Shown in pieces: positions 12,669 through 22,726 of a stretch of DNA of 64,000 bases. The stretch is from NCBI GenBank assembly GCA_020226215.1, contig CM035232.1, forward strand, positions 76,750,130 to 76,814,129, in the 5' to 3' direction. The notes under the pieces were generated by a model. It was not told the origin of the DNA and searched no databases. It saw only the letters and a program-made list of their open reading frames with translations. Made by a program: the position numbers and the translations under genes. Numbering within the stretch: the stretch's first letter is position 1; every line of letters begins with the position of its first letter. Origin of the DNA: Sindora glabra. Lineage: Eukaryota > Streptophyta > Magnoliopsida > Fabales > Fabaceae.

Positions 12669-15120
12669 TGTAATGTCCCGAATTTTCAATTCTATTATTT
12701 GAATGTTTAATTTCTGAGGCTGTAGAAACGAAGAGCATGTTTGAGTTAGCCTGGTGGGTGAATCTCAAGTTGAAAGGAATTAAGTGTAAGGGTAAATGAA
12801 ATTTTGAAGCAAAAGGATAGTAGGGAAAGAATTAATTTCCCTAAATAGTATGAATGGTCAGAGAAGGTTAGGAAACCCTAAAAGGGGAGGTTGTCTAAGT
12901 CTAATAGTGTAAGGAATTTTAAATAGACAGAAACCCTATGGACTAAATTGCAAAAGTGCAGAATCGGGTGTGGTTAAAGTGAAATAACTAAGGAATTGGA
13001 ATCTAATATGAATAATCAAGAGTTTTGGGGTGCAATATGTGATTTTAAATAGTGTGACCAATAGATTTATGACAAGTGTCATTGTTAGAAAAATAATGGC
13101 AAGAATAGCCTTACTTTTGGTGAAAAAAGGACTAAAATACCCTTGAGAATTTTAAAAATGACCAAAATACCCCTAAAGCTTCATGAAGACTCTACTACCT
13201 TCTCCATTCTCCAAAAAGCTGCAGAAAATCCTCCATGAAAGCAAGCTGGACGTGTGAGAGAGAGAAGGAAGAGAGAGAAAGTTTCTTTTGAATTTTTCAC
13301 CCCAAAATACCAAGATTCAAGCTAAGGTGTAGAAGGGAAAATTGCTCCTCTCATCAAGCTCTATCTATTGATGTCCCTAGATTGAAGAAAAGCCCAAGTT
13401 TGATCAAGTTTGGGGAGCTCCAAGTGAGGATTCTCAAGTTGCATCAAGAGGTAAAAATGATCTCCCCTAAGAGCTCTTTAATGTACTCTTCTTAGTTTTT
13501 TGAAATCTTGAAGTTGGTAAGGTCAAGGGTTATTGAACATGGAGTTTAGGATGATTTGAACATGTTTGATGGTGTTTTAGATGTTGTAGTGTTGATTTAT
13601 GGCTTTGGTTTGGTGTAAAAACAACAAGAAACCATGATTACACACCTGGGTTTTAGAGGTATAATGGTGCATGTGTAGTATGGGCATGATATGTTTAGAA
13701 CTTGGCTAAGTTAGTGAATTTAGAATAAGTTTTATGAATGATGAAGCCCATGGAAGATGAAACTTTGAAGTTATGAAAGTGTTTGTGTGTATTTTTCATT
13801 TTGAGAGGCCAAAACCATGAAATGCAAAAGAAGGAAGGAAGGAGTTTTAGTGTTTAATGTGTTTTCGGAGGATCAGCAAGGTACACGGGGTAGAACACGG
13901 CCCGTGTTGTACCCCGTGTTCCTCGTCGAAGCTGATCAGTATGCTACACGGGGTGCAACACTCCCCATGTTTAATTCAGGACAGTAAGGTACACGGGGTA
14001 GAACACGTCCCGTGTTCACCCCCGTGTTCTTTGTCGAGTAGCCCAGAAGTGAACTAGTAAGGAACACAGCCATGAACACGGGGTATGGGACCCCCGTGTT
14101 CTTTGTTAAGTGAACTTTTTGGCCTTAATTCTTCATGTTTTGCATGGTTTTACCTTTGGATTCTTTTCTAATGTTCATAAGTGTCATTTTAAAGCTTGAA
14201 AGCAAAGTATAGAGCATCTAAGTATGCATTTAATTAAGTAGAGAAAGTAAAGAATACATGAGGTTTAGGGAAAGTGATAATGTTCTAATATAAGCTATGA
14301 TGTGTATTTGTATAGACTAAAGAGTGACAACTTGCAAAGGCAAGAGGAAGTATAAAGGAGTTTTTAAGTGAGAGCAAAGGGAACATCACGTTGGAAGCTT
14401 GTGAAAGGTAGCTAGCTTTATCCTTAAGCTATTTTCTATTTATATGATTCTCTGTATTTTATGCCATTGTACGGAATGTGTATAAATTTGCTGTGTGCGG
14501 TACCTATGGCTCGATACCTCGGGAAGACAGTGTGATACTGTATTAGGCCTTTTGGCTCGAGTACCCCAGGAAGACAGCGTGATGCTGTATATAGGCCTAG
14601 GTACGATTATTTGTGATGGCCATCTAGATATTGATAAGAGTCCTTGAATGGGCATGATGTTTGCTATGTGTGATGCACATTTCTTACAATGGTAATGAAT
14701 GAGGTGACATATGATTGATTGATTTCAAAATGTACGTTTTATTTGCTTAAGGATCTGGAATGGCTTGAAATGTTTTTATGGCAATGCTAGCTACTGGGAA
14801 ACTTTGTTTCTTATGTTTTCTGTATTGTGACTAACCATTCCAGGTGATGCTTCCAAAGGCTCTCATGATAAAGGGCAATGATGTTTGAAGTTGTAAATAA
14901 TTGTATAGTTGGTGACCTTGTATATGATGGATGTACACTTTGTAAAGTTGAACTTATGCATAATTATATGACTTTTGATCATGTGTATAGAATACAAAGA
15001 ATTTGAGATATTCCGTATTAATTTGAGATTTTCCGTATTAGCTTGAGATAGATGGCGAATGAATACGTATTAGTCATCTAGTAAATGAGGAATAAGACGT
15101 TAATAAGTAAGGGAGTTACA
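12669..15120 (+). mobile_element. Solo LTR F6, nested in the G1 protease
   Basis: This 2452-bp unit starts TGTAATGTCCCG and ends GGGAGTTACA. Flanks CATAT (12664-12668) and CATAC (15121-15125) form a 5-bp duplication with one change. The interrupted protease frame resumes exactly across it, which fixes both ends. It carries a GC-rich hairpin array at 13881-14101, unlike its AT-rich surroundings. Orientation is probably plus, from similarity of its start to the F3 starts; the reverse cannot be excluded. No ORF looks real. Confidence 0.9.
13881..14101. repeat. GC-rich hairpin array in LTR F6
   Basis: Four inverted repeats lie at 13881-13921, 13945-13971, 13989-14029 and 14061-14101. The long ones (41 bp) have arms ACACGGGGT and ACCCCGTGT around an inner ACACGG/CCGTGT pair; the second is a short form. 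Long units 1 and 3 are 108 bp apart. Matching units occur at 27580-27936 in a different LTR family. The local GC content is far above the surroundings. Confidence 0.88.
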
Positions 15121-15205
15121 CATACTACATACCTTATTGTTTAAGAGGTAGCCAGTATGGAAGATGTTTTTCCTTTACTGCTCATTATTATACTCTTTAA
15201 CTTAG
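15121..15205 (-). pseudogene. G1 protease, N-terminal side of insertion
   Basis: The minus strand encodes RKNIFHTGYLLNNKVCSM, which leads directly into MIIDGGSC at 12668 once F6 is removed. An in-frame stop just upstream (Q*RKN) marks further decay. Confidence 0.82.
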
Positions 15206-15239
15206 GAATTTAGAACTTTTGGTTATAAGTGCTTCTCTC

Positions 15240-16460
15240 TCGATTGCATACTTAACTCCATCATCACTAGCATCTTCAAATGAAGGTATAGATTCATCAC
15301 CATAACTTTCAGTCACCATTTCATTGTCACACATGATCATGACTCTATTGTTAGGGCATTGTAATGAAATATAACCTAGTTCTAAACACTTAAAACATTT
15401 AATATCTCTATTTTCAAAATGTTGGGAATTAGATTTACCTTTGCCTTTGGGAGCTCCTTTCTGAACAACCTTTTCTTCTTTCTTCCAATTTGATTTTTAA
15501 GGAGAACTAGAACCTACATTGTACTTTGATGCCCTTTTCTACTTTAATTGTCTTTCCACTTTTATAATCATATGCACCATTCTTCTAACTCTACATAATG
15601 TTATAACTCCACTATTTATGCTATTTCTCTATTCAACCCATTCAGAAATTATGCCATTGTGACTTTCCTATCTTCCTTCACATCAGGCCTTATCATAGCA
15701 ATCTCCATTTCCTTTAATACTCCATTACAATTTTAGAAATTTGTATAAGCCTTTTCAATTTTTGATAGTGGTACCTATAGTAATGATTAGGAACATATCT
15801 CTTCCTTATTAGAGCTTTCATTTCCTTCCAAGTTTCTATAGGTATCTTACCATATCTCTTCCTATTCAAAACCAGTTTATCGCATCAAACAATTGCATAA
15901 TCAGTAAACTCAATTACAACTAGTTTCACCTTCTTTACTTCAAAGTAATTATAATAATCAAAATTAATTTTATTTCTCCCACTTTAGCTTCAAGGTCATT
16001 TTTTCCTTGGAAAGAAGATATCTTCATTTTAATGTTACCATGGTTCTCATCTTTCCTATTTTGGTATGTTAGAGCAGTCCTCTTGTAACTCCTTCCATGC
16101 CAAACTCCTTTACGCCTATTTTTGCTCATTTCAAATTCAAACTCAAAATCCTCCTCAATCTCACCTCTAATTTCATTTTTAGAATCAAAATCATCTGTAT
16201 CCTTTTATTCTCTCCTATCATGTCTCCTAGGATTAGGATTTCTATTAAGTCGCTCCTTTTGTATACTGACAATCATATCTTCTTGCTTATCCATTCTATC
16301 CTTCATTTCTTTGAAAACCAAATTAAAACATTCAAACTGTTGTTGCATGATTTTAAAGTAAACTCTATGTTCTATGGATCTCTACCACTTAATATTTCTT
16401 CTTTATTTGCTATTTTAAAAGTTACAAGAAAATTTGTTAGAAAATAAATTCCTTAGACAC
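15240..16460 (-). pseudogene. G1 gag (capsid and nucleocapsid), broken
   Basis: Minus-strand blocks are ISSFQGKNDLEAKV, FEVKKVKLVVIEFTDYAIV, PIETWKEMKALIRKRYVPNH and YYRYHYQKLKRLIQ (capsid). A nucleocapsid zinc knuckle near 15353-15398 reads CFKCLELGYISLQC, followed by PNNRVMIM. The knuckle keeps its three cysteines but the invariant His is Tyr. Several stops and frameshifts occur (for example after FQGKND and after YAIV). Gag normally forms the virus-like particle that packages element RNA. The N-terminal boundary is approximate. Confidence 0.85.
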
Positions 16461-17049
16461 TCCCTCATGTGTTTGTCCTTAAAAGATGTCACTTAACCCT
16501 TATGTATCACTCTTATATAGGCTTTTTTCATGATAATGGTTTCATACTCTTTAAACTTTTTCCACTCTTAGTCTTATCTATTAGCTTTTTAGAGAAACTA
16601 ATCAAACTTAATCAAAGGCTATCATAAATTCTTATAGAATTTTAATTAAACACTTTAAGGGCAAAGAGGGAAATAAAAGTGGATGTTTAGAAAAGAACCT
16701 AAGGAATTTTAGAATGAAAAATTGAAAAAAGATTTGTAGAATTCTAACCCCAAATTAGAATAAATCAACATAATTTTTTTCTTTTCATCTTCTATTTTAT
16801 TCTTTTTCATCCTTTTTTCAAGATTTTTAATTTTTTTATCCTATCTTTTTTAGGATTTTCAAACTTTTTATCCTTTTTAAAAAATTTTTTTTTAATACTA
16901 AAATGCAAAAGAGTAGAACCCTAGGTAGAAGGAACAGAATCTAGATATGAAGAGATAAAGAGCCACAAAGAAGGAAGAACAAATTTAGAATAAGAAGAAC
17001 AAAATTACATAATGAAAATTAAAAGGATATAACTTGGTCTTAGGCCGAA
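16461..17049 (-). other. G1 untranslated leader
   Basis: Non-coding stretch between the primer-binding site and gag. It is AT-rich with T runs (A runs on the element strand) and no recognisable ORF. Confidence 0.6.
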
Positions 17050-17064
17050 GCTTTGATAACCAAG
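17050..17064 (-). other. Primer-binding site of G1
   Basis: The minus strand reads CTTGGTTATCAAAGC one base from the 5' LTR. It matches the initiator-Met tRNA site TGGTATCAGAGC apart from an extra T and a G-to-A change. Confidence 0.7.
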
Positions 17065-17065
17065 A

Positions 17066-17795
17066 TGGTGCAAACCTTGGAAGGTATAGAACCTATGTAC
17101 CTTTAGCCAATCCAAATATACTCACCCTAAGAACACTAAGAAATGGGTTTGGTGATCCATTTGAACCCTCGAATACAAAGAAAGAAGGATCGAAGTGTTA
17201 ATGATGCCATAAGGTTGATTAAGCCTTGATAAGTTGAAATATTCAATGACAAAATAAAGAGAGAACTCCTTTCAAATTTGATATTTCCAAAAAATATAAT
17301 TTTCAATTAACAAAGTTTGATTACAAAAGATGTGGAGATGTGGTATTTATATACCACTTAGCTTAAGAAAAGAAAAACTTAGAAATATGACTAATTAGCC
17401 CAGCTTACTAGAAAAATGAAAAAATATATTGATTAACATGGCTAAAATTCTTGCAAATGCATTAGCTAATTATAAATCATTATTTTCTACTTGAAATAAC
17501 ATAATTTAGCCCAATTCAAGTGTGCTCATGCATAGCCCTTGGTCAAAGCTCCTTAATTTGTATGATTCTAGCCTAAAATTCCTTTGATAGCTCTATTTTT
17601 AGCCCAAATAATTCTAAGGATGTGATTGGTGTTAAGATCAGTTTGAAAAGAATTTTGTTTGGTCCAAATGTCTTGAACAAGCTCATTTAAAGCTTCTTTG
17701 ATCCTCATAGCCTGTGCTCTAGTAATAGGCCCACTTGGAATTTGTAATGGATCCCTTGGAGTGAATTAGCTTGTTCCACCCCTTAAGTTGTATCA
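17066..17795 (-). repeat. 5' LTR of G1
   Basis: 730 bp, the partner of 9295-10028. It starts TGGTGCAAACC and ends GTTGTATCA on the plus strand. A TATA box on the minus strand lies at 17342-17351. Confidence 0.9.
17342..17351 (-). promoter_or_regulatory. TATA box in G1 5' LTR
   Basis: The minus strand reads TATAAATACC, identical to the box in the 3' LTR. Confidence 0.6.
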
Positions 17796-18084
17796 GGTTG
17801 TGACATTAACTATCATTGTCCAAAGGAAATCCTAAGCTACTCCAGTTAACTATGTAGTCAAATATGCTAGTCTAGAGAGCTTTTCAAACATGTATAGTCA
17901 ATTATTAGCTAGTGTACTACAAATTTTCTTGCATGAACATTGTTTATTTGCCATTGGTTACCCTTAAACTTCAATTAATTCATACCAAGCCTTAGCAAAC
18001 CATAAAAAATATTATCACCTTTAAACATCATAACCCATCATACAATCAACCAATGTAATGCATCAAACATTTTTTTTTCATATA

Positions 18085-18086
<2 letters not shown>

Positions 18087-18127
<41 letters not shown>
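18087..18127. repeat. (AT)n(AC)n microsatellite
   Basis: About 14 AT units followed by AC units, inside the F4 repeat. The matching position in the second F4 copy (near 44540) has no expansion. Confidence 0.95.
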
Positions 18128-18859
18128 TCATGAACACACCAAAACTTAACAATACAATTGATTTAAGTTAGAAATTAAGTAGAATATTATTTATAAGGTT
18201 GAGGAAATTGGATTTAAGTGTAAAATTAGATTATTGGAGCCTTTAAATAAAGGAAAATTTATAGGTTAGGACTTTTGGTGGCTTAGCTTCCATCATTCAA
18301 TGTAGCTTGAAATTCATGCATAAAAGAGAAAACAAATGAATATAGAATAGGTTAGTTGATAAGAATTAATAATTGAAGAGTTATTAACCTTGAGGAGATA
18401 AGATTTTAAGAAGGATTGGAGAATTTTCCCTTACAGATCTTAGGTTTCTTTAGAGGAATGTTAATGATATGAAAATAAGAATGGTAAGGAATGTATGGTA
18501 TTTTAGGGTTTGAATGGGTTAAGAGGTGTTTTAGGAAAAATGATAAAATTGAAATTTCTATTTACTACTTCATATTTCTCTTATTTGTTTCACTTATAAT
18601 AATTACTTTACAAGTCCTTTTTACCTCAAGTTGCCATTAAATTCTAATAATTAATTAAACTCTTTTACTATCTAAATCTTTCCCACTTATTCATAAATTT
18701 TCAAGTTACTCACAAAACTTAAGATATATCTTTTGAATAAAATAATTAAATCTAAATAAAAAGTAACTAATACCTAGCTATATAAAATTTTAAATTTCTT
18801 AGAGGTTTAATAGTCCTTCTCGTTTAAAAGTATTTATCCCTAAATTCTCTAAGGTGACA

Positions 18860-19574
18860 TGCAAGGTAGCTTATTTTACTATGATAATGAAATTTAAGCC
18901 CTCAAGTTTTGCAAACAATTAAAGGTATTTTTTTTATATTCTTTTCTAATTCCTAAATGGCTTGTTCTATTCTATGCCATTTAGTAGTACTTAATAGATG
19001 GATTGTACTAAAGTTTATATGGGCATGATTTGTTTAAGCTTATATTTTTAATGAATCCATTTTAGGTGGTCTGATTTATTTATCTTGGGCCGACTTATTT
19101 TTTACTCTTTTTTTAATTCTAAATTTTAAAATTTTACATTTTTTATTTGTTATAATTTTTTATATTTTTATATTTATTAATTCACTTTTACTTTTTAAAA
19201 TTTTTTTGGGTGTTTTATATTTATTTTATGTTTATTTATTTTTATTTTTATTATATTTAATCATTTTTAATAATTGAGTTTAATTATTTGACAATTGGAT
19301 TGTGTTTCATATTGAATTGTAATGTAAAAATAGTTAACAAATTACATTCGATTTTAAGTACAAATACTATTTAAATTATTAATATATTTTTTTAAAGATA
19401 GTTCGAGTCGATTTAGACTCATGACCCAGGCTAGTTCATTTTAGTCCATTATTTGTTGAATTAAATTTGATTAATCTTATTTTTGATGGGCCTAATTTTT
19501 CCTAGTATGGTTCATATAAAGCTTCTAGACCAGCTCATTTGGCCTACAAGCCATAGGCTTATCAAGCAACCTTA
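18860..19574. other. AT-rich spacer with a possible hAT-like MITE fragment
   Basis: No gene is seen. From about 19010 to 19565 the edges are rich in GGGC/GGCC-type motifs (ATGGGCATG near 19019; CCAGCTCATTTGGCC near 19531) around a very AT-rich core. This is the composition of the MITE at 8135-8641, but I could not find clean terminal repeats. Confidence 0.35.
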
Positions 19575-20026
19575 ATTCCATTGCTACAAAACTTTTACTA
19601 ATGGCATATCTTTTGACCTTAACTTTCAAACTTGATTAAAAAATTTGCATCTATTGCTTCTCATACATTAGCTTAGAATCCAATTGAAGCAGTTTATCTC
19701 TAATTAGAGTCATCCTATACATATTTCTAAAGCATAGAAATATGAAATATTGGGATTAGTAATTCTAAGTGTGGATGGCATACAGTCTATCCAGTAGTTC
19801 TATGTGATAAGCTATGACACTAACAAATTTAAGAATGGGAAAGTATCTTATTTTTCAAGGTGCAAGCTTCTTTTTTTACCGAATCTTATAACTCTTTTCA
19901 TTGGTGAAACCTTAAGGTCGCCCACTTGGAACTCCAAATCTCTCTCCCTATTTGTGTAGGATTTTTATCAATTTTGCACATTTTTAAGCCAATCCTGAAT
20001 AATTTGCACTTCCTTCGGGGCATTCA
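19575..20026 (-). pseudogene. Chromovirus relic G2: integrase C-terminal region
   Basis: Minus-strand blocks are APKEVQIIQDWLKNVQN, KSYTNRERDLEFQVGD, KVSPMKRVIRFGKK, FHISML-KYV and KLRSKDMPLVKVL. This is the order seen at the end of Tekay/Del-type chromovirus pol (integrase C-terminus leading to the chromodomain region). Many stops and frameshifts are present. It is continued at 24534-24599 on the other side of solo LTR F2. Confidence 0.82.
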
Positions 20027-20174
20027 TGTCATGACCCAATTTCAGGAGTCATGACCGGTGTAAAGACATCCAATTAGTATCCATCTTTACAAGCCTGTAG
20101 GAACTTATATCTGACTATTTGATTAAATAAAGAGAATATATGATAACATCAATTAAAATAAGTAAGTAAAATGG

Positions 20175-20190
20175 CATTGCACGTGCAATG
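20175..20190. promoter_or_regulatory. G-box centred 16-bp palindrome
   Basis: CATTGCACGTGCAATG is a perfect 16-bp palindrome around CACGTG, the bZIP/bHLH core. It is unchanged at 42453-42468 in the other F2 copy although the surroundings have diverged. Confidence 0.65.
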
Positions 20191-22390
20191 GAAAAGTTAA
20201 TGTATAATATTAATATACAAGAGCATAACAAAATCATTTACTAATACACATAAACTCCCACTACAAAAAAGATAACTCAGATACAATAGTCTTTTGTTAC
20301 ACTAAGCTCCATGGAGATCAAAAAGTTGTATGTAGTATATCAGTTGTCTGCTGGAGCTCCTTGTTCTCTATCTGTAAAACAAAATAGCATTTAAAAGGAG
20401 TGAGTATATAAAATACTCAGTGAGTAGCTACTCAATCTTTATTTCCTATGGTCTTCCATTATGAATTCTCTTTAATATAAAATTTAGGAAGTTTAAATAA
20501 ATTTCCATATACTTACCTTTATTCACATTTAACAACTACTATCTATCTTATGTATTAGGTATTAGTAGTACATAAATAGATATGGCTAGTATGGCATGCG
20601 GGTTTTCTCCTTATTTCTTTGGGCCATCCTTATCCCACTCGCCTCTAACCTTTTCCCTCCACTTCTAACCACCCCTCTCCTTCCATTAGAAGGATGCTGC
20701 AAGCCATTTGGCAAAAATCTTCCTCCCACATATCACATTCTTCATAACATATGAGCCATGGAAGGCTTATGTGGAGAAATTATGCCATTTGTCACATATC
20801 ATGTAATCCATTTGATAAGATTAATACCAACTAGCTATAAGTGTTTTATCAAGTTTTGATCATCAATTTTCATCAAATATTTTCATTTATACATTCAATA
20901 TGCCAATCATATATCATTCCATACCTATTACAACAAATAAGAAATGAGTTCACAATGCATCATGTTCATCTATCTCATAAGATTGTCACATTTGATAGCA
21001 TCATATGGCATCCAAAAATTTTTCATAAATTCTCACATATTCTTAATATCATGTCACATTTAATATAAGATGTTATGAGGCAAGAAGCATCATCCATCCT
21101 TTTTGTAATAACCCTTTGGAATTACTGTTCACATAGGAATTTCAGAACAGGGCAGACTAGGTGTGCTGAAATGTTCTTGCCTTTTTGGACAATTAAATTA
21201 CTTTAAAAAATTATAAATAAAATATATATTACTCATAACATCTTAAATGACCAATATGAGTTTTAATTTTTCATGAAAACCCCACTGATTTTTCCCAGAA
21301 ATTCGTGGAACTTGACCCTTCCAAATTGATTCCAGAATTGGCAGCACTGGAGCTCTGAAATTGTAGGAATTTATTCACTAGGAAAGTGAGCTTCAATTAT
21401 CACGAAAATTTAATATGTTTTAAAAAACACATGGAGGGGTATCCATAAATTTTTATGAAATTTTTAATAATCATATAGTACCCCAAATAATTCAAAAACA
21501 TAAGTGAAATCATTCACGTTCTGTTTCTGGGCAAGCTGCACCTTTGTGTAGAGATGTCCCTTGTTCAAGTTTCTAAAAATTTTTAAAAATTTCCAATAAA
21601 TTCTATATGTATCCTAACATCATAAGAGACTATAAAAAATTTATTTTTGAATTTTTAAGCAACTCTATGAAGCCTATAAAATTCGTGCACTTAAAGTCAT
21701 TAATCTAAGTTTTTCCAGAAATTTCCAGCAAGCATTGTTCTTCATGATTTGAATTCAATACTGCTTTCAAACATCAAAATTTGTATTCTCATGCATTCCT
21801 CATGCTAATATCATGCTAATAAAATTCCAAATATATGTTTAAAGATTCAGAACAGCACCATACCTTTAATTGCATGGCCACACATCAAACCAACAAACTA
21901 ACCAATCTAGAGTTCAAAATCTTACAATTCTTGAATCAAAATTCAATAGGAATTCAAGTGAGTTGCTACTCACCTCTAACTTGTATATTTCAAGGCTTCA
22001 AGTTACCTCCTAAAGGAGAGGGTTTCTGATTTGAAGAGGAAGAAGATGATACTGTTGGGAATTCGGATTATCACATGCAGTAGAATTTTAAATTTTTGAT
22101 CCGAATTCTACCTAGGATCCATGCAAAAAGCATAAGTCAATGATTAGGGTTTTACCTATTGGGCACTCGTGTTTCTACTGATCAAAACTTGAGAGCGGAT
22201 GAATCAAACGCCGGCCGGAAGGTACAGTGTCTCTACGGTATCCATACGGAGTGAACAATGACCTCTCACCCTCCACGCGTCTGCTAGGATGCGTTTTTCT
22301 CTCTAAGAATTAGGATTGGACGTTTTCTGAGTGATTTAGGGTTTATATGGAAGCTTAAAACGTGATTGTTAAGTGCTGCCCTCAAGTCCC

Positions 22391-22398
22391 CTTTTATA
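22391..22398 (-). promoter_or_regulatory. TATA box of L solo LTR copy 3
   Basis: The minus strand reads TATAAAAG within CTATAAAAGGGG, a strong TATA match. It lies at the same place as in the copies at 349-356 and 56114-56121. Confidence 0.65.
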
Positions 22399-22685
22399 GA
22401 ACTTAGGCAAGCCATAATCCTAGTCCTACTAGGATAATGCTTCCAAAATTCTAATCACACTTAACAACTCATCTTATCCTTATCCTAGAGATAATGGGAA
22501 GAGATAAGACTTATCTATTAATTATCTAATATTAGATAATAATATTATCTCATAATATAAATATCTTAATTATTAGATAATTGCATATAGTTATCAAATA
22601 TCAAAATAATATTATCTCATAATATATTTATCTAATATCTGATAAGATAATTATTTAATATTTCTTTAATATCAAATAATATCAC

Positions 22686-22688
<3 letters not shown>

Positions 22689-22725
<37 letters not shown>
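22689..22725. repeat. (AT)n microsatellite
   Basis: About 18 AT units inside the L solo LTR. The copy at 15-1669 has only a short AT run there. Confidence 0.95.

Positions 22726-22726
<1 letters not shown>

Larger units (their letters stand above)
9295..17795 (-). mobile_element. Ty3/gypsy chromovirus-type retrotransposon G1 (defective)
   Basis: This is the only element here with both LTRs (9295-10028 and 17066-17795, roughly 80-85% alike by eye). Reading on the minus strand: 5' LTR, degenerate initiator-Met-type primer-binding site, leader, gag, protease, RT, RNase H, broken integrase, polypurine tract, 3' LTR. It is 8.5 kb as it stands and about 6.0 kb without the nested solo LTR F6. The flanks AGTTA (9290-9294) and GGTTG (17796-17800) are a decayed target duplication. 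It sits about 10 bp from the end of an F3 LTR. The protein style (IDGGSCTN protease, EGDEWKTTFKTK in RT, GHFGMKKTLDVL in integrase) fits the CRM/Galadriel side of chromoviruses; the exact lineage is uncertain. Confidence 0.93.
4346..17805 (+). mobile_element. Solo LTR of family F3 (copy 1), split by three insertions
   Basis: The unit starts TGTAATATCTC at 4346. Its last bases (GGTTGTGACA) lie at 17796-17805, on the far side of gypsy element G1. With the nested elements removed it is about 3.4 kb (about 2.9 kb without the MITE), close to the 3.3 kb of the copy at 37391-40690. Flanks are TTACT (4341-4345) and TTAAC (17806-17810), a one-mismatch 5-bp target duplication, and the F4 paralog near 44253 is an empty site. 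Nested inside are an L solo LTR (6132-7675), a MITE (8135-8641) and G1. A donor-like AAG/GTAAATGG lies at 5263 and an acceptor-like TTTATTTATAG at 8901-8911. No ORF is credible. The TGTAATATCCC...TGACA ends suggest a Ty3/gypsy LTR. Confidence 0.85.
1..18859 (-). mobile_element. LTR-like repeat F4, copy 1, heavily split by insertions
   Basis: About 2.35 kb of sequence remains once the insertions at 15-1669, 2393-3769 and 4346-17805 are removed. The pieces (1-14, 1675-2392, 3770-4345, 17806-18859) match 42930-45234 in the same order. On the minus strand the right edge reads TGTCACCTTAG, a plausible LTR start, with a splice-donor-like site near 18385. The left edge lies outside the window. No coding sequence is visible. 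It could be a solo LTR of a Ty3/gypsy element or another non-coding repeat; the LTR assignment is inference from its edge and from the third copy at 57573. Confidence 0.6.

Noticed and set aside
13857..14057. 66-residue ORF with VHGVEHGPC repeats
   Set aside because: Same cause: it reads through the F6 hairpin array and has no independent coding signal.
16097..16447. 116-residue ORF on the plus strand, hydrophobic
   Set aside because: Antisense to G1 gag; the hydrophobicity comes from AT-rich composition.
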